A stretch of DNA of 57,244 nucleotides. Origin: Myxococcota bacterium. GTDB taxonomy: Bacteria > Myxococcota_A > Polyangia > Polyangiales > Polyangiaceae. Made by a program: the position numbers and the translations under genes. This document shows positions 34,334 through 43,184 of the stretch, piece after piece. Numbering within the stretch: the stretch's first letter is position 1; every line of letters starts with the position of its first letter. The notes under the pieces are model-generated. The model was not told the origin of the DNA, did no database searches, and was given only the letters and a program-made list of their open reading frames with translations. The stretch lies in contig CAUJFL010000144.1 in the NCBI GenBank assembly GCA_963169165.1, positions 1-57,244 on the forward strand, given 5' to 3'.

Positions 34334-35542
34334 TCACGCGGCCTCCTCGGACAGCCGCGGCGCCCGCAGCGCCAGGACCCACGCGAGCGCGTTGACGACG
34401 ACGGCCGCGGCCAGCACGAACATCGCGGGGCGCAGGCTCCCGAGCCGGTCGGAGAGCACGCCGACGAGCGGCTCGCTGATGATGTCGCCGAGCAGGTGCC
34501 CGATGAAGATCGAGAACGCCACGGCCATCGCCCGCAGGCCGAGCGGCACCGCGCCCATCAGCGCCGCGTTGTACGGCGCGGTCGAGAAGAAGATGAACAG
34601 CTCGGCGAGGCCGAGCGCGACGAAGAACGCGAAGGGCGAGCCCGCGAGCACCGCCCACGCGGAGAACGGCACGGCGAGCGCGGCGGTCACGGCGCAGACG
34701 CGCGTCTGCGCGCGCACCCGGTCCGGGTCCCTGGACCTGTCGGAGATCACGCCGCCGAGCAGCGCCCCGGCGAGGCCGGTGACGACGAGCGTGCCGCCGA
34801 GGACGGTGTTGGCGTGCGCTAGGTCCATGTGGAACGTGCGCTCGAGGAAGTGCGGCGCCCAGAACGCGAACCCGCCGAGCGCGAAGGTCTGCGCGGTGAA
34901 GCCGACGGTCAGCCAGCGGTAGCGGGGCGAGCGCAGGATGCCGGTGAGCGCCTCCTTCAGCCCCGCGCGCTGGTCTCGCGCCTTCGGCGGCGCGTCGGAG
35001 ATGAAGAAGCAGGAGAGCGCGAGCAGCACGCCTGGGCCGCCCGCGACATAGAACGCGGCGCGCCAGCCGATGGCCTTGTCCAGCAGGCCGCCGACGACGA
35101 ACCCGAGCGCGCTGCCGACCGGGATCGCCGCATAGAAGATCGCGAGGTTGCGCGCCTTGCGGTCGGCGGGGGTGATGTCGTCGATCACGGTGGGCGACAG
35201 CGACGCGTAGCTCGCCTCGCCGATCCCGACCGCGACACGCATCGCGATCAGCGTCGCGAACGTCCCCGCGAGACCGGAGCCCGCGGTGGCCAGGCACCAC
35301 AGGGCGACGCCGGCGCCGATGAGCCACGTGCGCTTCACCCGCTCGCCGAGCAGGGCGACCAGCGGTGAGAACAGCAAGTATCCCCACAGGAACGCCGAGC
35401 CGACGCCGCCCGTCTGCGCGTCGCTGAGGCGCAGCTCGCGCTGGATGTTCGGGCTCACGGCGGCGATGAGCCACCTGTCGAGGTAGTTGAGGAGGTTCAG
35501 CCCCGTGAGCAGGGTCACGATCACGAGCGGGCGCTTGATCAC
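34334..35542 (-). CDS. MFS transporter, spinster-like family
   Basis: 402 residues from a GTG. Twelve hydrophobic helices are arranged 6+6. LNYLDRWLIAAVSP in TM1 and the conserved loop LGERVKRTWLI, the acidic GIGEASYASLSPTVIDD in TM4-5 and GGVISDR before the second half match the spinster/MFS_1 group. These export lipids or small acids (for example sphingosine-1-phosphate in animals); the bacterial substrate is unknown. It is divergent from the YdcF gene (32-bp spacer). Confidence 0.88.
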   Translation of the reverse strand: MIKRPLVIVTLLTGLNLLNYLDRWLIAAVSPNIQRELRLSDAQTGGVGSAFLWGYLLFSPLVALLGERVKRTWLIGAGVALWCLATAGSGLAGTFATLIAMRVAVGIGEASYASLSPTVIDDITPADRKARNLAIFYAAIPVGSALGFVVGGLLDKAIGWRAAFYVAGGPGVLLALSCFFISDAPPKARDQRAGLKEALTGILRSPRYRWLTVGFTAQTFALGGFAFWAPHFLERTFHMDLAHANTVLGGTLVVTGLAGALLGGVISDRSRDPDRVRAQTRVCAVTAALAVPFSAWAVLAGSPFAFFVALGLAELFIFFSTAPYNAALMGAVPLGLRAMAVAFSIFIGHLLGDIISEPLVGVLSDRLGSLRPAMFVLAAAVVVNALAWVLALRAPRLSEEAA

Positions 35543-35598
35543 GGCGCGGGAGCGTATACGACGCTGACCCGACCGTGGCCCCGCCGTCTCCGCGACGC

Positions 35599-36204
35599 AT
35601 GCAGAAGGTGAAGTGGCTCGCGGCGCTCGTCGCCGGCGCTCTGCTCGCGTGGCTCGGCGCCAACGCCTGGGTGCTCACGTCGGTGCGCGGACGACGGTTC
35701 GAGCTCGGCGCGGCCCCCCCGCGCGACGTCGCGATCGTGCCGGGCGCGGGCGTGAAGGGCGACGTGCCGTCGGCGGTGCTCGAGGACCGGCTGCGCTGCG
35801 CCGAGGAGTTGCTCGACTCGGGGCGCGTCGCGCGCGTGCTCGTCACGGGCGATCACGGCTCGCCGAGCTATGACGAGACGGGCGCGATGGCGCGGTGGCT
35901 CGTCGCGCGCGGGACGCCGGACGAGATCATCCTGCGAGACGACTCGGGGTTTCGCACCCTCGACAGCATGCACCGGGCGCGCGTGGTGTTCGGTGTGACG
36001 AGCGCGGTCGTCTGCACGCAGCGGGTCTACGAGGCGCGCGCGCTGTTCCTCGCGAGCTCGTTCGGCATCGACGCGGTCGGCGCGGCCGCCGATCGCAGGC
36101 CGTATCAGGGCGCGCCCTGGGCGCTCGTGCGGGAGAGCTTCGGGCGGCCGATCGCGCTCGTCGAGCGCTCGGTGGGGCGCGGCGCGCGCACGCTGTCACG
36201 CTGA
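35599..36204 (+). CDS. YdcF/SanA (DUF218) family membrane-associated protein
   Basis: 201 residues from the ATG at 35599; a GTG at 35575 would add eight residues. One N-terminal transmembrane helix (KWLAALVAGALLAWLGANAW) leads into the DUF218 domain: VAIVPGAGVKGDVPSAVLEDRL, VLVTGDHGSPSYDETGAM and NSMHRARV-type segment (DSMHRARVVFGV). SanA/ElyC/YdcF proteins act on the envelope; SanA affects vancomycin sensitivity and peptidoglycan integrity. It is followed by a strong bidirectional hairpin. Confidence 0.86.
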   Translation: MQKVKWLAALVAGALLAWLGANAWVLTSVRGRRFELGAAPPRDVAIVPGAGVKGDVPSAVLEDRLRCAEELLDSGRVARVLVTGDHGSPSYDETGAMARWLVARGTPDEIILRDDSGFRTLDSMHRARVVFGVTSAVVCTQRVYEARALFLASSFGIDAVGAAADRRPYQGAPWALVRESFGRPIALVERSVGRGARTLSR

Positions 36205-36212
36205 ACGAACGA

Positions 36213-36248
36213 CGGACGGGGCGAGGCCGTCGAGCCTCGCCCCGTCCG
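36213..36248. terminator. 15-bp perfect-stem hairpin between convergent genes (bidirectional terminator)
   Basis: A 15-bp G+C-rich stem (CGGACGGGGCGAGGC and its complement) with a six-base loop sits exactly between the stops of the convergent genes at 36204 and 36271. No long T-run follows on either side, so whether it terminates intrinsically or needs help is uncertain. Confidence 0.65.
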
Positions 36249-36270
36249 CCGCGCCCGTGGGCGCCAGGGC

Positions 36271-36678
36271 TCACGCGTCCGACTTCTTCGCGTGCTTCTT
36301 GTGGGGGCGCATCTCACGCATCGCGAGGTGCACCTGCTTGGCCTCGTCCTTCGTGACCGAGCCGTCGGCCGTGGCCTTGCCGACCTCGGCGTTCACCTTC
36401 GCGATCCCCTCGGCGAGCTTCGCGCGGATCGCGCTGGCCTTGTCCTCGGGGACCTTCTTGTCGGCGATGTGCTTCTCGACGCGCGCCTTGACCTTCTCGA
36501 TGCGGGCGTCGACGTGCTTCTTGAAGGCGGCGGCCTCGATGGGGAACTTCTTCTCGTGCTTGGCGCGCTTCGCGGCCCGCGCGGCCGCCGGGGCCGGCCC
36601 GGGATCGGCGAGCGCGACAGACGTCAGCGAGGCGGTCGAGAGGGCGAGGGCGAGGGCGACTGCGAGCTTGCGAAACAT
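36271..36678 (-). CDS. Small exported Lys/Ala-rich helical protein
   Basis: 135 residues. The signal peptide ends at ALA/D (residue 24). The mature chain is mostly charged helix with Lys/Ala and Glu, including FKKHVDARIEKVKARVEKHIADKKVPEDKASAIR, and ends in a Lys/His-rich tail. Spacing of hydrophobic residues suggests a helical hairpin; superficially it recalls small periplasmic chaperones such as Spy/CpxP, but no LTxxQ motif is present, so no family is assigned. GGAG upstream of the ATG acts as ribosome-binding site. Confidence 0.78.
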   Translation of the reverse strand: MFRKLAVALALALSTASLTSVALADPGPAPAAARAAKRAKHEKKFPIEAAAFKKHVDARIEKVKARVEKHIADKKVPEDKASAIRAKLAEGIAKVNAEVGKATADGSVTKDEAKQVHLAMREMRPHKKHAKKSDA

Positions 36679-36751
36679 GGTGCTGGTTCTCCTTTTGGTT
36701 CGAGGCGGCGGGCTTGCCGCCTCGTTCTTGCCCTACCCTACGGCTCCCAAG

Positions 36752-37543
36752 GTGGTCGCGCTCCTCAGGCAACACTTCTTCACCCTGGCGAGCCTCTCGC
36801 TCGCCGGGTGCGCGCAGCCGCCCGCAGAGGCGCGCACGCCCGCCGTCGCCGTCGCCGAGGCGCCCTCACCCGGACCGAGCGCGGCTCGCCCGACGTCTCC
36901 GCCGAGGCCTCCGTGCCTGCCTGCGGCGCTCCGGGAGCATGGGAGGATCGACGCGCTCGCCGTCGAGGCGGACGGCGCCGTCACGTTCTGTCTGCGAGAC
37001 GACGCCGAGCTGCGGCTGTGTCTCACGGCGCGCGACGGGCGCTTCAGGCGCGCCGACGTCGAGCTCGCGCCCGCCGTGACCCGCGCGACCGGCGAGGCCG
37101 AGCGCTTGCGCGACGTGGGTCGCCGACGCGCGTGGCGTCGATGTGAGTCCGACGAGGCGTGCCGCGTGACGCTCGATGACGGCGAGCGGGCGCCCGCGAC
37201 CCTCGCGCGGACGTTCGCGCGGACGCCGTCGATCCACGTCGAGGTCGCGGGCGACCGCGTCGCCTTGCTCGACGCGAGCGGCGCGTTGACCTTCCTGTCC
37301 GCGGAGTCGCTGCAGCCGGGCGGCGGCGGACACGTCCCGCGGGCGTCGCGGGGCGCCATCGCGCTGGTCGCGCCGGGGCGCGCGCTCGTCGTCGGCGGCG
37401 CGCCGGACGCGGGGACCGTCACGCGCGTCGACCTCGTCGCGGCGAGCGTCGGCGAGGCGTGGTCGCCGCCCGACTGCCCAGGTCAGGCCTCACGAGGCCC
37501 TACCAACCGCGCGAGAAGTCTGGTCTCTTCGGCGGTCGAATGA
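36752..37543 (+). CDS. Hypothetical lipoprotein
   Basis: 263 residues from a GTG at 36752. A hydrophobic leader ends in SLAGC (Cys18), a good lipobox, then a Pro/Ala-rich spacer. The middle has an all-beta look (ALAVEADGAVTFCLRDDAELRLCL, IHVEVAGDRVALLDASGALTFLSA), suggesting propeller-like or jelly-roll strands, with Cys at residues of about 50, 78 and 86. No family recognised. The stop overlaps the start of the phosphatase gene (ATGA), so they are co-translated. Confidence 0.72.
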   Translation: MVALLRQHFFTLASLSLAGCAQPPAEARTPAVAVAEAPSPGPSAARPTSPPRPPCLPAALREHGRIDALAVEADGAVTFCLRDDAELRLCLTARDGRFRRADVELAPAVTRATGEAERLRDVGRRRAWRRCESDEACRVTLDDGERAPATLARTFARTPSIHVEVAGDRVALLDASGALTFLSAESLQPGGGGHVPRASRGAIALVAPGRALVVGGAPDAGTVTRVDLVAASVGEAWSPPDCPGQASRGPTNRARSLVSSAVE

Positions 37544-38325
37544 GCGGGCGCACCTTCGCGATCGGTGACATCCACGGCGAGCTCGAGCACCTGTTCCGGC
37601 TGCTCGGGACGTTCCCGACGCTGGACGCTGGAGACACGATCGTGTTCCTCGGCGACTACCTCGATCGAGGCCCGAAGTCGGCCGAGCTGGTCGACTACGT
37701 GCGCCGCGTCCTCTCCACGCAGACCCCCGCGAGGGTCGTCGCGCTGCGCGGCAACCACGAGGACGCGTGGCTCAAGGTGATGGACCACGGCTGGCCCGGC
37801 TTCGTGCTGCCGCCGGGCAACGGTTGCTTCCAGACCTATCGCTCGTTCGTCGGCAAGCCGCAGCCCGCCCACGACGAGGCGCCCGAGCCGCGCGAGATGG
37901 AGGAGATGCTGAAGGGCAAGTTCTTCCCGCCCGAGGTCGTCGCGTGGATGCGCGCGCTGCCGTTCTTCTACGAGGATGACCACGCGATCTACGTCCACGC
38001 CGGCCTCACGAAGGCGGCCGACGGCGACGGCTTCGAGCACCCGTCGACGCTCTCCGACAAGACGCCGATCCTCTGGCTCCGCACCGAAGAATTCTTCCTC
38101 AAGTATCGCGGCAAGACCGTGATCTTCGGGCACACCGTGACCGAGTTCCTGCCGCAGGAGTTCTCGTCGTACACGCCCGACGATCCCAGCGATCTGTGGG
38201 CCGGCGAGAACGTTATCGGCATCGACACCGGCTGCGGCAACGGCGGGTTCCTGACGGCGGTCGAGATGCCGTCGGGCAACGTCTACGAGTCGCGCGAGCG
38301 CCCATTAGCGCGCGCGCCGCGTTGA
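37540..38325 (+). CDS. PPP-family metallophosphatase (Ser/Thr phosphatase or diadenosine-tetraphosphatase type)
   Basis: 261 residues. The PPP metal motifs are intact: GDIHG (9-13), GDYLDRG, GNHED, then a downstream His in IYVHAG and GHT in VIFGHT. This is the bacterial PrpA/ApaH-like form with a dinuclear metal centre that dephosphorylates proteins or cleaves dinucleoside polyphosphates; sequence alone does not decide. Kinase-like genes lie elsewhere in the window. It begins within the stop of the upstream lipoprotein. Confidence 0.88.
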   Translation: MSGRTFAIGDIHGELEHLFRLLGTFPTLDAGDTIVFLGDYLDRGPKSAELVDYVRRVLSTQTPARVVALRGNHEDAWLKVMDHGWPGFVLPPGNGCFQTYRSFVGKPQPAHDEAPEPREMEEMLKGKFFPPEVVAWMRALPFFYEDDHAIYVHAGLTKAADGDGFEHPSTLSDKTPILWLRTEEFFLKYRGKTVIFGHTVTEFLPQEFSSYTPDDPSDLWAGENVIGIDTGCGNGGFLTAVEMPSGNVYESRERPLARAPR

Positions 38326-38358
38326 CCGTCCAGGCCGCGGCGCGTAGCCTGGGCTGTG

Positions 38359-40392
38359 ATGTCCCCTCGCGCCACGACACTGTTGCTCGTCGCCTCGGCG
38401 ATGGTCGCCTGCTCCTCCTACGGCGTCGCCCCGGCCGACGACGAGGAGCGCACCGGCGAGATCGCGCAGGCGGTCACGGCGCAGGGAGACTGGAGCGGCT
38501 ACGGCAACGGTCAGTGCGTGATCGGCGCCCAAGCCTTCTACAAGAACCGCTTCGGCGTCGCGCTGAAGCCGACCGGCGTGCAGTCGGGCAACGTGGGCAA
38601 CTGCGCGTACCTCGGCGCGTGCATGTACTGGGTGAGCAACGCGGCGCGCCCCGATCCGGCCGTGTGGGATCGCCACGACTGGGGCAGCACCAAGCCCCAG
38701 ACCTACGATCTCGTCATCTATCCCCCCTCGGGCAACAACCCATACGGCCACGTGGCCTCGGTCGATCACCTCGAGAGCGGCGATCCGGGCGCGTACGGCG
38801 CGCTGTGGATCATGGACTCGAACTTCAACGGCAACGAGCTGAAGGCCTCGGCCATCCACACCTACAACCTCAAGCCTTACGGGTTCTACCGGCTCAAGTC
38901 GCTCGCGAAGCCGCCGGTGCCGTGTGACACCAAGGCGGGCGGGTTCGCGTTCTCGTGCGACGGACCCGAGGGAGGGATGAGCTGCGTGAACGTCAACGAG
39001 CCGGGAGACCCAGACTCGTGGGGTGACAACAACTTCTGCTCGAAGGCCGACCTCGGGATGAAGTGGTCGGCGGCCGGCCCGATCGCTGGCATGGACTGCA
39101 CCAACGTCGCCGAGGGGGCCGAGCCGCACGCCGCCGCGTGGAAGGACAACTTTCTCTGTCTCCCCGACCAGGCCCCCTTCGCCTTCTCGTGGTCGTCGGC
39201 CGGGCCGACGGCCGGGAAGACCTGCGTCAACTGGAGCGAGCCCGCCGATCAGGGCGGCTCGTGGTCGGACAACTATCTCTGCGCGACCAGCGTGAACCGC
39301 TTCTCGAACGGCGGGTTCACCTTCAGCGCCGACGGGACGGCGGGCCTCGAGGGCAAAGAGTGTGTCTCTGTCAACGAACCAAACGATCCTGACACGTGGA
39401 GCGACAACGTGTTCTGCAGCGACGCCCCGCTCGGCATGAAGTGGTCGGCCTCCGGGCCGCTCGCCGGGATGGACTGCACCAACGTCGCCGAGGGGGCCGA
39501 GCCGCTCGCCGACGCGTGGAAGGACGATTATCTCTGCACACCCAAGGGCGCGCCGTGGCGGTTCACTTGGAGCAGCGCGGGGCAGCTCGCCGGCAAGACC
39601 TGTGTGCGCTGGTTCGACCACGCGGAGGCGTCGCCCACCTGGCTCGACAACTGGATGTGCGCCGAGAAGGTGGTCCCTCCAGCTGGCAACGGCGGCGCGG
39701 GCGGGAGCGCCGGCGCGGCGGGCAAGGCCGGGGCGCCTGGAAAGGCTGGGGCGTCCGCCAAGGCGGGCGCGGCCGGCAAGGCTGGGGGCGCGGCGGGCGC
39801 GCCGTCGGGCAGCGCCGGCAAGGCGGGCGCGGCGGCGCCCGGGCCGGGCTATGTGACAGTGGGCGTCGGCGACGACTCGGCGAGCGAGAGCGGGTGCTCG
39901 ACCGGTGGCGGGTCCGGCGCGTGGGAGGCCGGGCTGCTCGCGCTGGCCGCGCTGGCGCGCCGACGCAAGCGATTACTTGGCGCGCGTGGGCCCCACGAGA
40001 CGCCACGGGCGGTGGAGCCCTTCGGCGCTCGTCGCGCGCGGCGCCGGGTGTGGTGTACGACGCTCGCATGGGCATCGGCGACGAGCTCGTCATCATCCTG
40101 CTGCTCACGGCGGCCAACGGGGTGTTCTCGGCCTCCGAGATCGCGATGCTCGCGGTGCGAAAGACCGCGCTCGCGGCGCGCGCCGACGCCGGGAGCCGCG
40201 GGGCGCGGGTGGCGCTCGCGCTGCGCGCCCAGCCAGAGCGGTTCCTCGCGACGGTGCAGGTCGGGATCACGCTGGTGGGCGCGACCGCGGCGGCGTTCGG
40301 CGGCGCGACGCTCGCGCAGCCGCTCGCGGCGTGGCTCACCGCGCGCGGCCTCGGCGCCGAGCTCGCCCGTCAAGGCGCGCTGCTCGCGGTGA
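38359..40392 (+). CDS. CHAP-domain surface protein with six Cys-paired modules and internal MYXO-CTERM segment
   Basis: 677 residues from the ATG at 38359; the leader ends at MVAC (Cys18), so it may be lipidated. Residues 45-178 are a CHAP amidase/peptidase domain with Cys53 (NGQCVIGAQ) and His131 (PYGHVASVD). Six modules of about 38 residues follow (about 38935-39663), each with paired Cys and a W-x-DN-x-x-C end. A Gly/Ala/Lys linker leads to GCSTGGG, a hydrophobic run and RRRKR near 39974, where MYXO-CTERM proteins normally stop. Here the frame continues for about 139 Arg/Ser-rich residues into the next gene. A lost stop or sequence error is likely. Confidence 0.82.
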   Translation: MSPRATTLLLVASAMVACSSYGVAPADDEERTGEIAQAVTAQGDWSGYGNGQCVIGAQAFYKNRFGVALKPTGVQSGNVGNCAYLGACMYWVSNAARPDPAVWDRHDWGSTKPQTYDLVIYPPSGNNPYGHVASVDHLESGDPGAYGALWIMDSNFNGNELKASAIHTYNLKPYGFYRLKSLAKPPVPCDTKAGGFAFSCDGPEGGMSCVNVNEPGDPDSWGDNNFCSKADLGMKWSAAGPIAGMDCTNVAEGAEPHAAAWKDNFLCLPDQAPFAFSWSSAGPTAGKTCVNWSEPADQGGSWSDNYLCATSVNRFSNGGFTFSADGTAGLEGKECVSVNEPNDPDTWSDNVFCSDAPLGMKWSASGPLAGMDCTNVAEGAEPLADAWKDDYLCTPKGAPWRFTWSSAGQLAGKTCVRWFDHAEASPTWLDNWMCAEKVVPPAGNGGAGGSAGAAGKAGAPGKAGASAKAGAAGKAGGAAGAPSGSAGKAGAAAPGPGYVTVGVGDDSASESGCSTGGGSGAWEAGLLALAALARRRKRLLGARGPHETPRAVEPFGARRARRRVWCTTLAWASATSSSSSCCSRRPTGCSRPPRSRCSRCERPRSRRAPTPGAAGRGWRSRCAPSQSGSSRRCRSGSRWWARPRRRSAARRSRSRSRRGSPRAASAPSSPVKARCSR

Positions 40393-41366
40393 TCGGCGGC
40401 GTCTCGGCGCTGTCGATCGTGCTCGGAGAGCTGGTGCCGAAGTCGCTCGCGCTGCGCCACGCCGAGCGCCTCACGATCCTCGCCGCGCCGCTGCTCGCGG
40501 CGGTGGCCTGGGCCGCGCGGCCGATCGTGTGGGCGCTCACGCTCGCGTCCAACGTCATCTTGCGACCGTTCGGGGACAGCACGTCGTTCGGCGAGTCGCG
40601 CTACTCGCCCGAAGAGATCCAGCAGCTGGTCGAGGAGGCCGCGACCGAGGGGACGGTCAACCGGGACGCGGGTGAGCTCGCGTCGCGGGCGCTCGAGCTG
40701 TCGACCTTGCGCACCGCGGCGGTGCGCGTGCCGCGCGGCGACGTCGTCGCGGTCCGACGCGAGCACCTGCGCGACGATCTGGTCGCGGCCCTCGACCGGA
40801 CCCCTCACGATCGATACCCGGTGATCGGCGCCACCCTGGACGACGCGATCGGCTACGTCGTCGTGCGCGAGATCGCGACGGCGCTCCGCGACGGCGAGCT
40901 CGAGCCGCGCGTACGACCCGCGCTGTTCGTCCCCGAGTCGAGCCGCGCGCTCGACGTGATGCGCGAGATGCAGCGGACCGCGTCGCACCTCGCGCTCGTC
41001 GTCGACGATCAGGGCGGCGTGACCGGGCTCGTGACGCTCGGGGATCTGCTCGAGGAGATCGTCGGCGAGACGCTCGGCGAGGGCGACAAGATCAGCCGCC
41101 GCCTGCGCCGCGAGGCGGACGGCACCGTGCTGGCGAACGGCACCCTGGGCGTCCACGAGCTCAACCGCGCGCTGTCGCTCGAGCTCCCCGACGACGGCGC
41201 GACCAGCATCGCCGGCCTGGTGATCGAGCGCGCGGGGCGCATCCCCGAGGTCGGCGCCACGATCGAGCTCGAAGGCGTGCGCGTCGAGGTGATCGAGGCG
41301 ACGCCGCGGCGGGTGCTGGTCGTGAAGCTTCATCTCGCGCGCGCGCCAGCCGAGCCGAGCGCGTGA
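40068..41366 (+). CDS. CNNM/CorC-type membrane protein with CBS domains (HlyC/TlyC family)
   Basis: 432 residues from the ATG at 40068. The N-terminal 180 residues are a CNNM-like transmembrane domain (FSASEIAMLAVRKTALAARA, VGITLVGATAAAFGG, LGELVPKSLAL). A CBS pair follows at about 195-320 (VRVPRGDVVAVRR, HLALVVDDQGGVTGLVTLGDLLEEIVGE), and the C-terminal 80 residues are the CorC_HlyC FAD-linked-like domain (GAT...IPEVGATIELEGVRVEVIE). The family is implicated in Mg2+ transport or efflux. Its first 324 bases are overlapped by the run-on frame of the CHAP protein. Confidence 0.9.
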   Translation: MGIGDELVIILLLTAANGVFSASEIAMLAVRKTALAARADAGSRGARVALALRAQPERFLATVQVGITLVGATAAAFGGATLAQPLAAWLTARGLGAELARQGALLAVIGGVSALSIVLGELVPKSLALRHAERLTILAAPLLAAVAWAARPIVWALTLASNVILRPFGDSTSFGESRYSPEEIQQLVEEAATEGTVNRDAGELASRALELSTLRTAAVRVPRGDVVAVRREHLRDDLVAALDRTPHDRYPVIGATLDDAIGYVVVREIATALRDGELEPRVRPALFVPESSRALDVMREMQRTASHLALVVDDQGGVTGLVTLGDLLEEIVGETLGEGDKISRRLRREADGTVLANGTLGVHELNRALSLELPDDGATSIAGLVIERAGRIPEVGATIELEGVRVEVIEATPRRVLVVKLHLARAPAEPSA

Positions 41367-41376
41367 GCCGGGCGCG

Positions 41377-41982
41377 TCAGAGCGCGCGAAACACCAGCCG
41401 CCTCGCGAGCAGCGCGACGACGCCCCAGAGCGCGAGGTCTCGCGCGACGAGCCACGTGCGCCCCAGCTCGGCGCGCGACGTCGCGGCCATCAGCGCCTCG
41501 ACGCCGACCCGTCCGACCAGCATCGGCCCCGCGAGCGAGAGGCCGCTCATCACGGCCCCGGCGAGCGTGAGCGCGAGCGTGTGAGGGCTCGACAGCGACG
41601 GGACCTGCGTGAGCGCGAGCGCCAGGTCGGACGGCCCGCCCAGCAACAAGAACGACAGCGCGATCCACGACGAGAAGAGCGCGTCCCAGCCGCGAGGCAG
41701 CGCGCCGAGCCGCGCCGTCGCCTCGAGCGCGGTCGTCGACGCCACGAGCGGCGCGAGCGCGACGAGCGCGACCGTGACGCCCTGCGCGAGCGCGAGCGCG
41801 AGGCCCCCGCGCGCGCTCGAGATCGTCGGCGCGAGCGCGAGCGTGAGCGACGAGGCGAGCGCGAGCCGCGACGCGCGCGGGAGCGAGCCGAGGCCGACCC
41901 ACGACGTGACGAGCACGAACGGACCGAGCTTCGCGCCCAGCGTCACGAGCTCGCCCGCAGAGATCGAGCCAGGCTCGCTCAT
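41377..41982 (-). CDS. FliR/SctT-like export-apparatus membrane protein (solitary)
   Basis: 201 residues from the ATG at 41982. About five hydrophobic segments, including PRASRLALASSLTLALAPTIS, ALAQGVTVALVALAPLVAST and ALTLAGAVMSGLSLAGPMLVGRVGVEAL, follow the order of FliR/SctT (RxxLALxLxLxLAP, then the acidic-to-Gly exchange and the final P-x-L helix). FliR proteins are usually about 250-260 residues, so this one is short. None of the other flagellar or type III genes are in the window. A divergent or degenerate paralogue is possible; the call is tentative. Confidence 0.5.
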   Translation of the reverse strand: MSEPGSISAGELVTLGAKLGPFVLVTSWVGLGSLPRASRLALASSLTLALAPTISSARGGLALALAQGVTVALVALAPLVASTTALEATARLGALPRGWDALFSSWIALSFLLLGGPSDLALALTQVPSLSSPHTLALTLAGAVMSGLSLAGPMLVGRVGVEALMAATSRAELGRTWLVARDLALWGVVALLARRLVFRAL

Positions 41983-43184
41983 GGTGAGCAGCGCACCCTG
42001 CGGACCCGCGTCCTGCCGTCGGCCGCGTACAGCATCCACGCGCCGGTCGGGAACGCCCACGCGTCGACGTGGTCGAATCGCGACGCGCGCGCGACCTCCA
42101 GCTCCTCCGACAGCTCGCCGCGCTCGTCGAGCCAGGCGTGGATCAACACCTTCGGCGCGTCGAGCGCGCGCGCGGTCGGGCGCGCGAACACGACCGCGGG
42201 CCGGCCGCACGTCGAGACTGCGACGACGGGCGCGGGATCGAGGCCGTTGGGATAGTCGAGCCAGCGCGCGTCGTCGCGCGGCCGCGCACCCGGCTCGAGC
42301 GGCACGCGCGCGAGGCCGAAATCGGCGCCGTTCTTCGGCCCCGCGAGGAGCGCGAGCGCCAGCGCGGGTTGCGGCGACAGCGTGAGCTCGAGCAGCCCGT
42401 CGCCGGGAGGCGCGTTCCACGCGACCGACGACACACCAACCTTGGGCTCGGGCGCGGAGAGATCGAGCGCTGCGACGTGCACCGGCGCGAGCGCGGTGCG
42501 CTGATCGATCCACGCGGCGACGAGGTGCGAGCTGTCCCGCGCGAGCAGCGCCAGCGACGACGCGCCCGAGTCGCCCGACAGCTCGGTGACGCCGCGCCCC
42601 TCGACCCAGAGCTTCGCCCGGCGGTCGTCGTCGTGCCCCGCGCGCCTCGCGACGTAGGCGACGACCAGGGACTCTCCCGCCATCGCCGCGGCCGGGGCGT
42701 ACTCCTCGGCGTCCGCGGCCAGCGTCTCCTTCGGTCCCGTCTCCCCGCCGTCCGCCGACAGGCGCGCGCGCGACAGCTGCCCACCTTCTATCCACACGGC
42801 CCACGACGCGCCGTCCGACTCGGCGATCGCGGTGCGCGTCCGCGCGAACCTCGCGCCGTCGTCGTCGATGTGACCAGGCTTGTCCCCGAGCCTCGCCGTG
42901 ACGAAGGCGCCGCCGCGCTCGCGCACCACCACGCCGCCACGGAACAGCATCGCTCGCGAGCCGGTCGCGACGTCGAGCTCTCTCTTGTCGAGCTTGAGTT
43001 TGTGACCGCGCGCGGTCGTCACGGGTCGCGAAGGCGGCGCGCTGCTCACCGCGGGCGGGGGCGTGGGCGCCGAGCGCGCGACGCGGCTGGCGGTGAGGGG
43101 CGGCGGCGCGGTCGACGCCGGCGCGGGCGCGGGCCTCTTGCCGCAACCCACGCTCAGCACCGCAAGCCACAGCGCCCGTCGCAT
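41979..43184 (-). CDS. Hypothetical lipoprotein with beta-propeller-like repeats
   Basis: 401 residues. MRRALWLAVLSVGC gives a strong lipobox (Cys14), followed by a Pro/Ala linker. Residues of about 60-395 contain repeated strand blocks with small-residue turns (TRTAIAESDGASWAVWIEGGQLSRARL, SLVVAYVARRAG, HLVAAWIDQRT, PAVVFARPTAR), like BNR/sialidase-type or quinoprotein propellers, but without an Asp-box I can identify. Translation of the FliR-like gene starts within its stop (ATGA). The propeller is inference from strand spacing. Confidence 0.72.
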   Translation of the reverse strand: MRRALWLAVLSVGCGKRPAPAPASTAPPPLTASRVARSAPTPPPAVSSAPPSRPVTTARGHKLKLDKRELDVATGSRAMLFRGGVVVRERGGAFVTARLGDKPGHIDDDGARFARTRTAIAESDGASWAVWIEGGQLSRARLSADGGETGPKETLAADAEEYAPAAAMAGESLVVAYVARRAGHDDDRRAKLWVEGRGVTELSGDSGASSLALLARDSSHLVAAWIDQRTALAPVHVAALDLSAPEPKVGVSSVAWNAPPGDGLLELTLSPQPALALALLAGPKNGADFGLARVPLEPGARPRDDARWLDYPNGLDPAPVVAVSTCGRPAVVFARPTARALDAPKVLIHAWLDERGELSEELEVARASRFDHVDAWAFPTGAWMLYAADGRTRVRRVRCSP

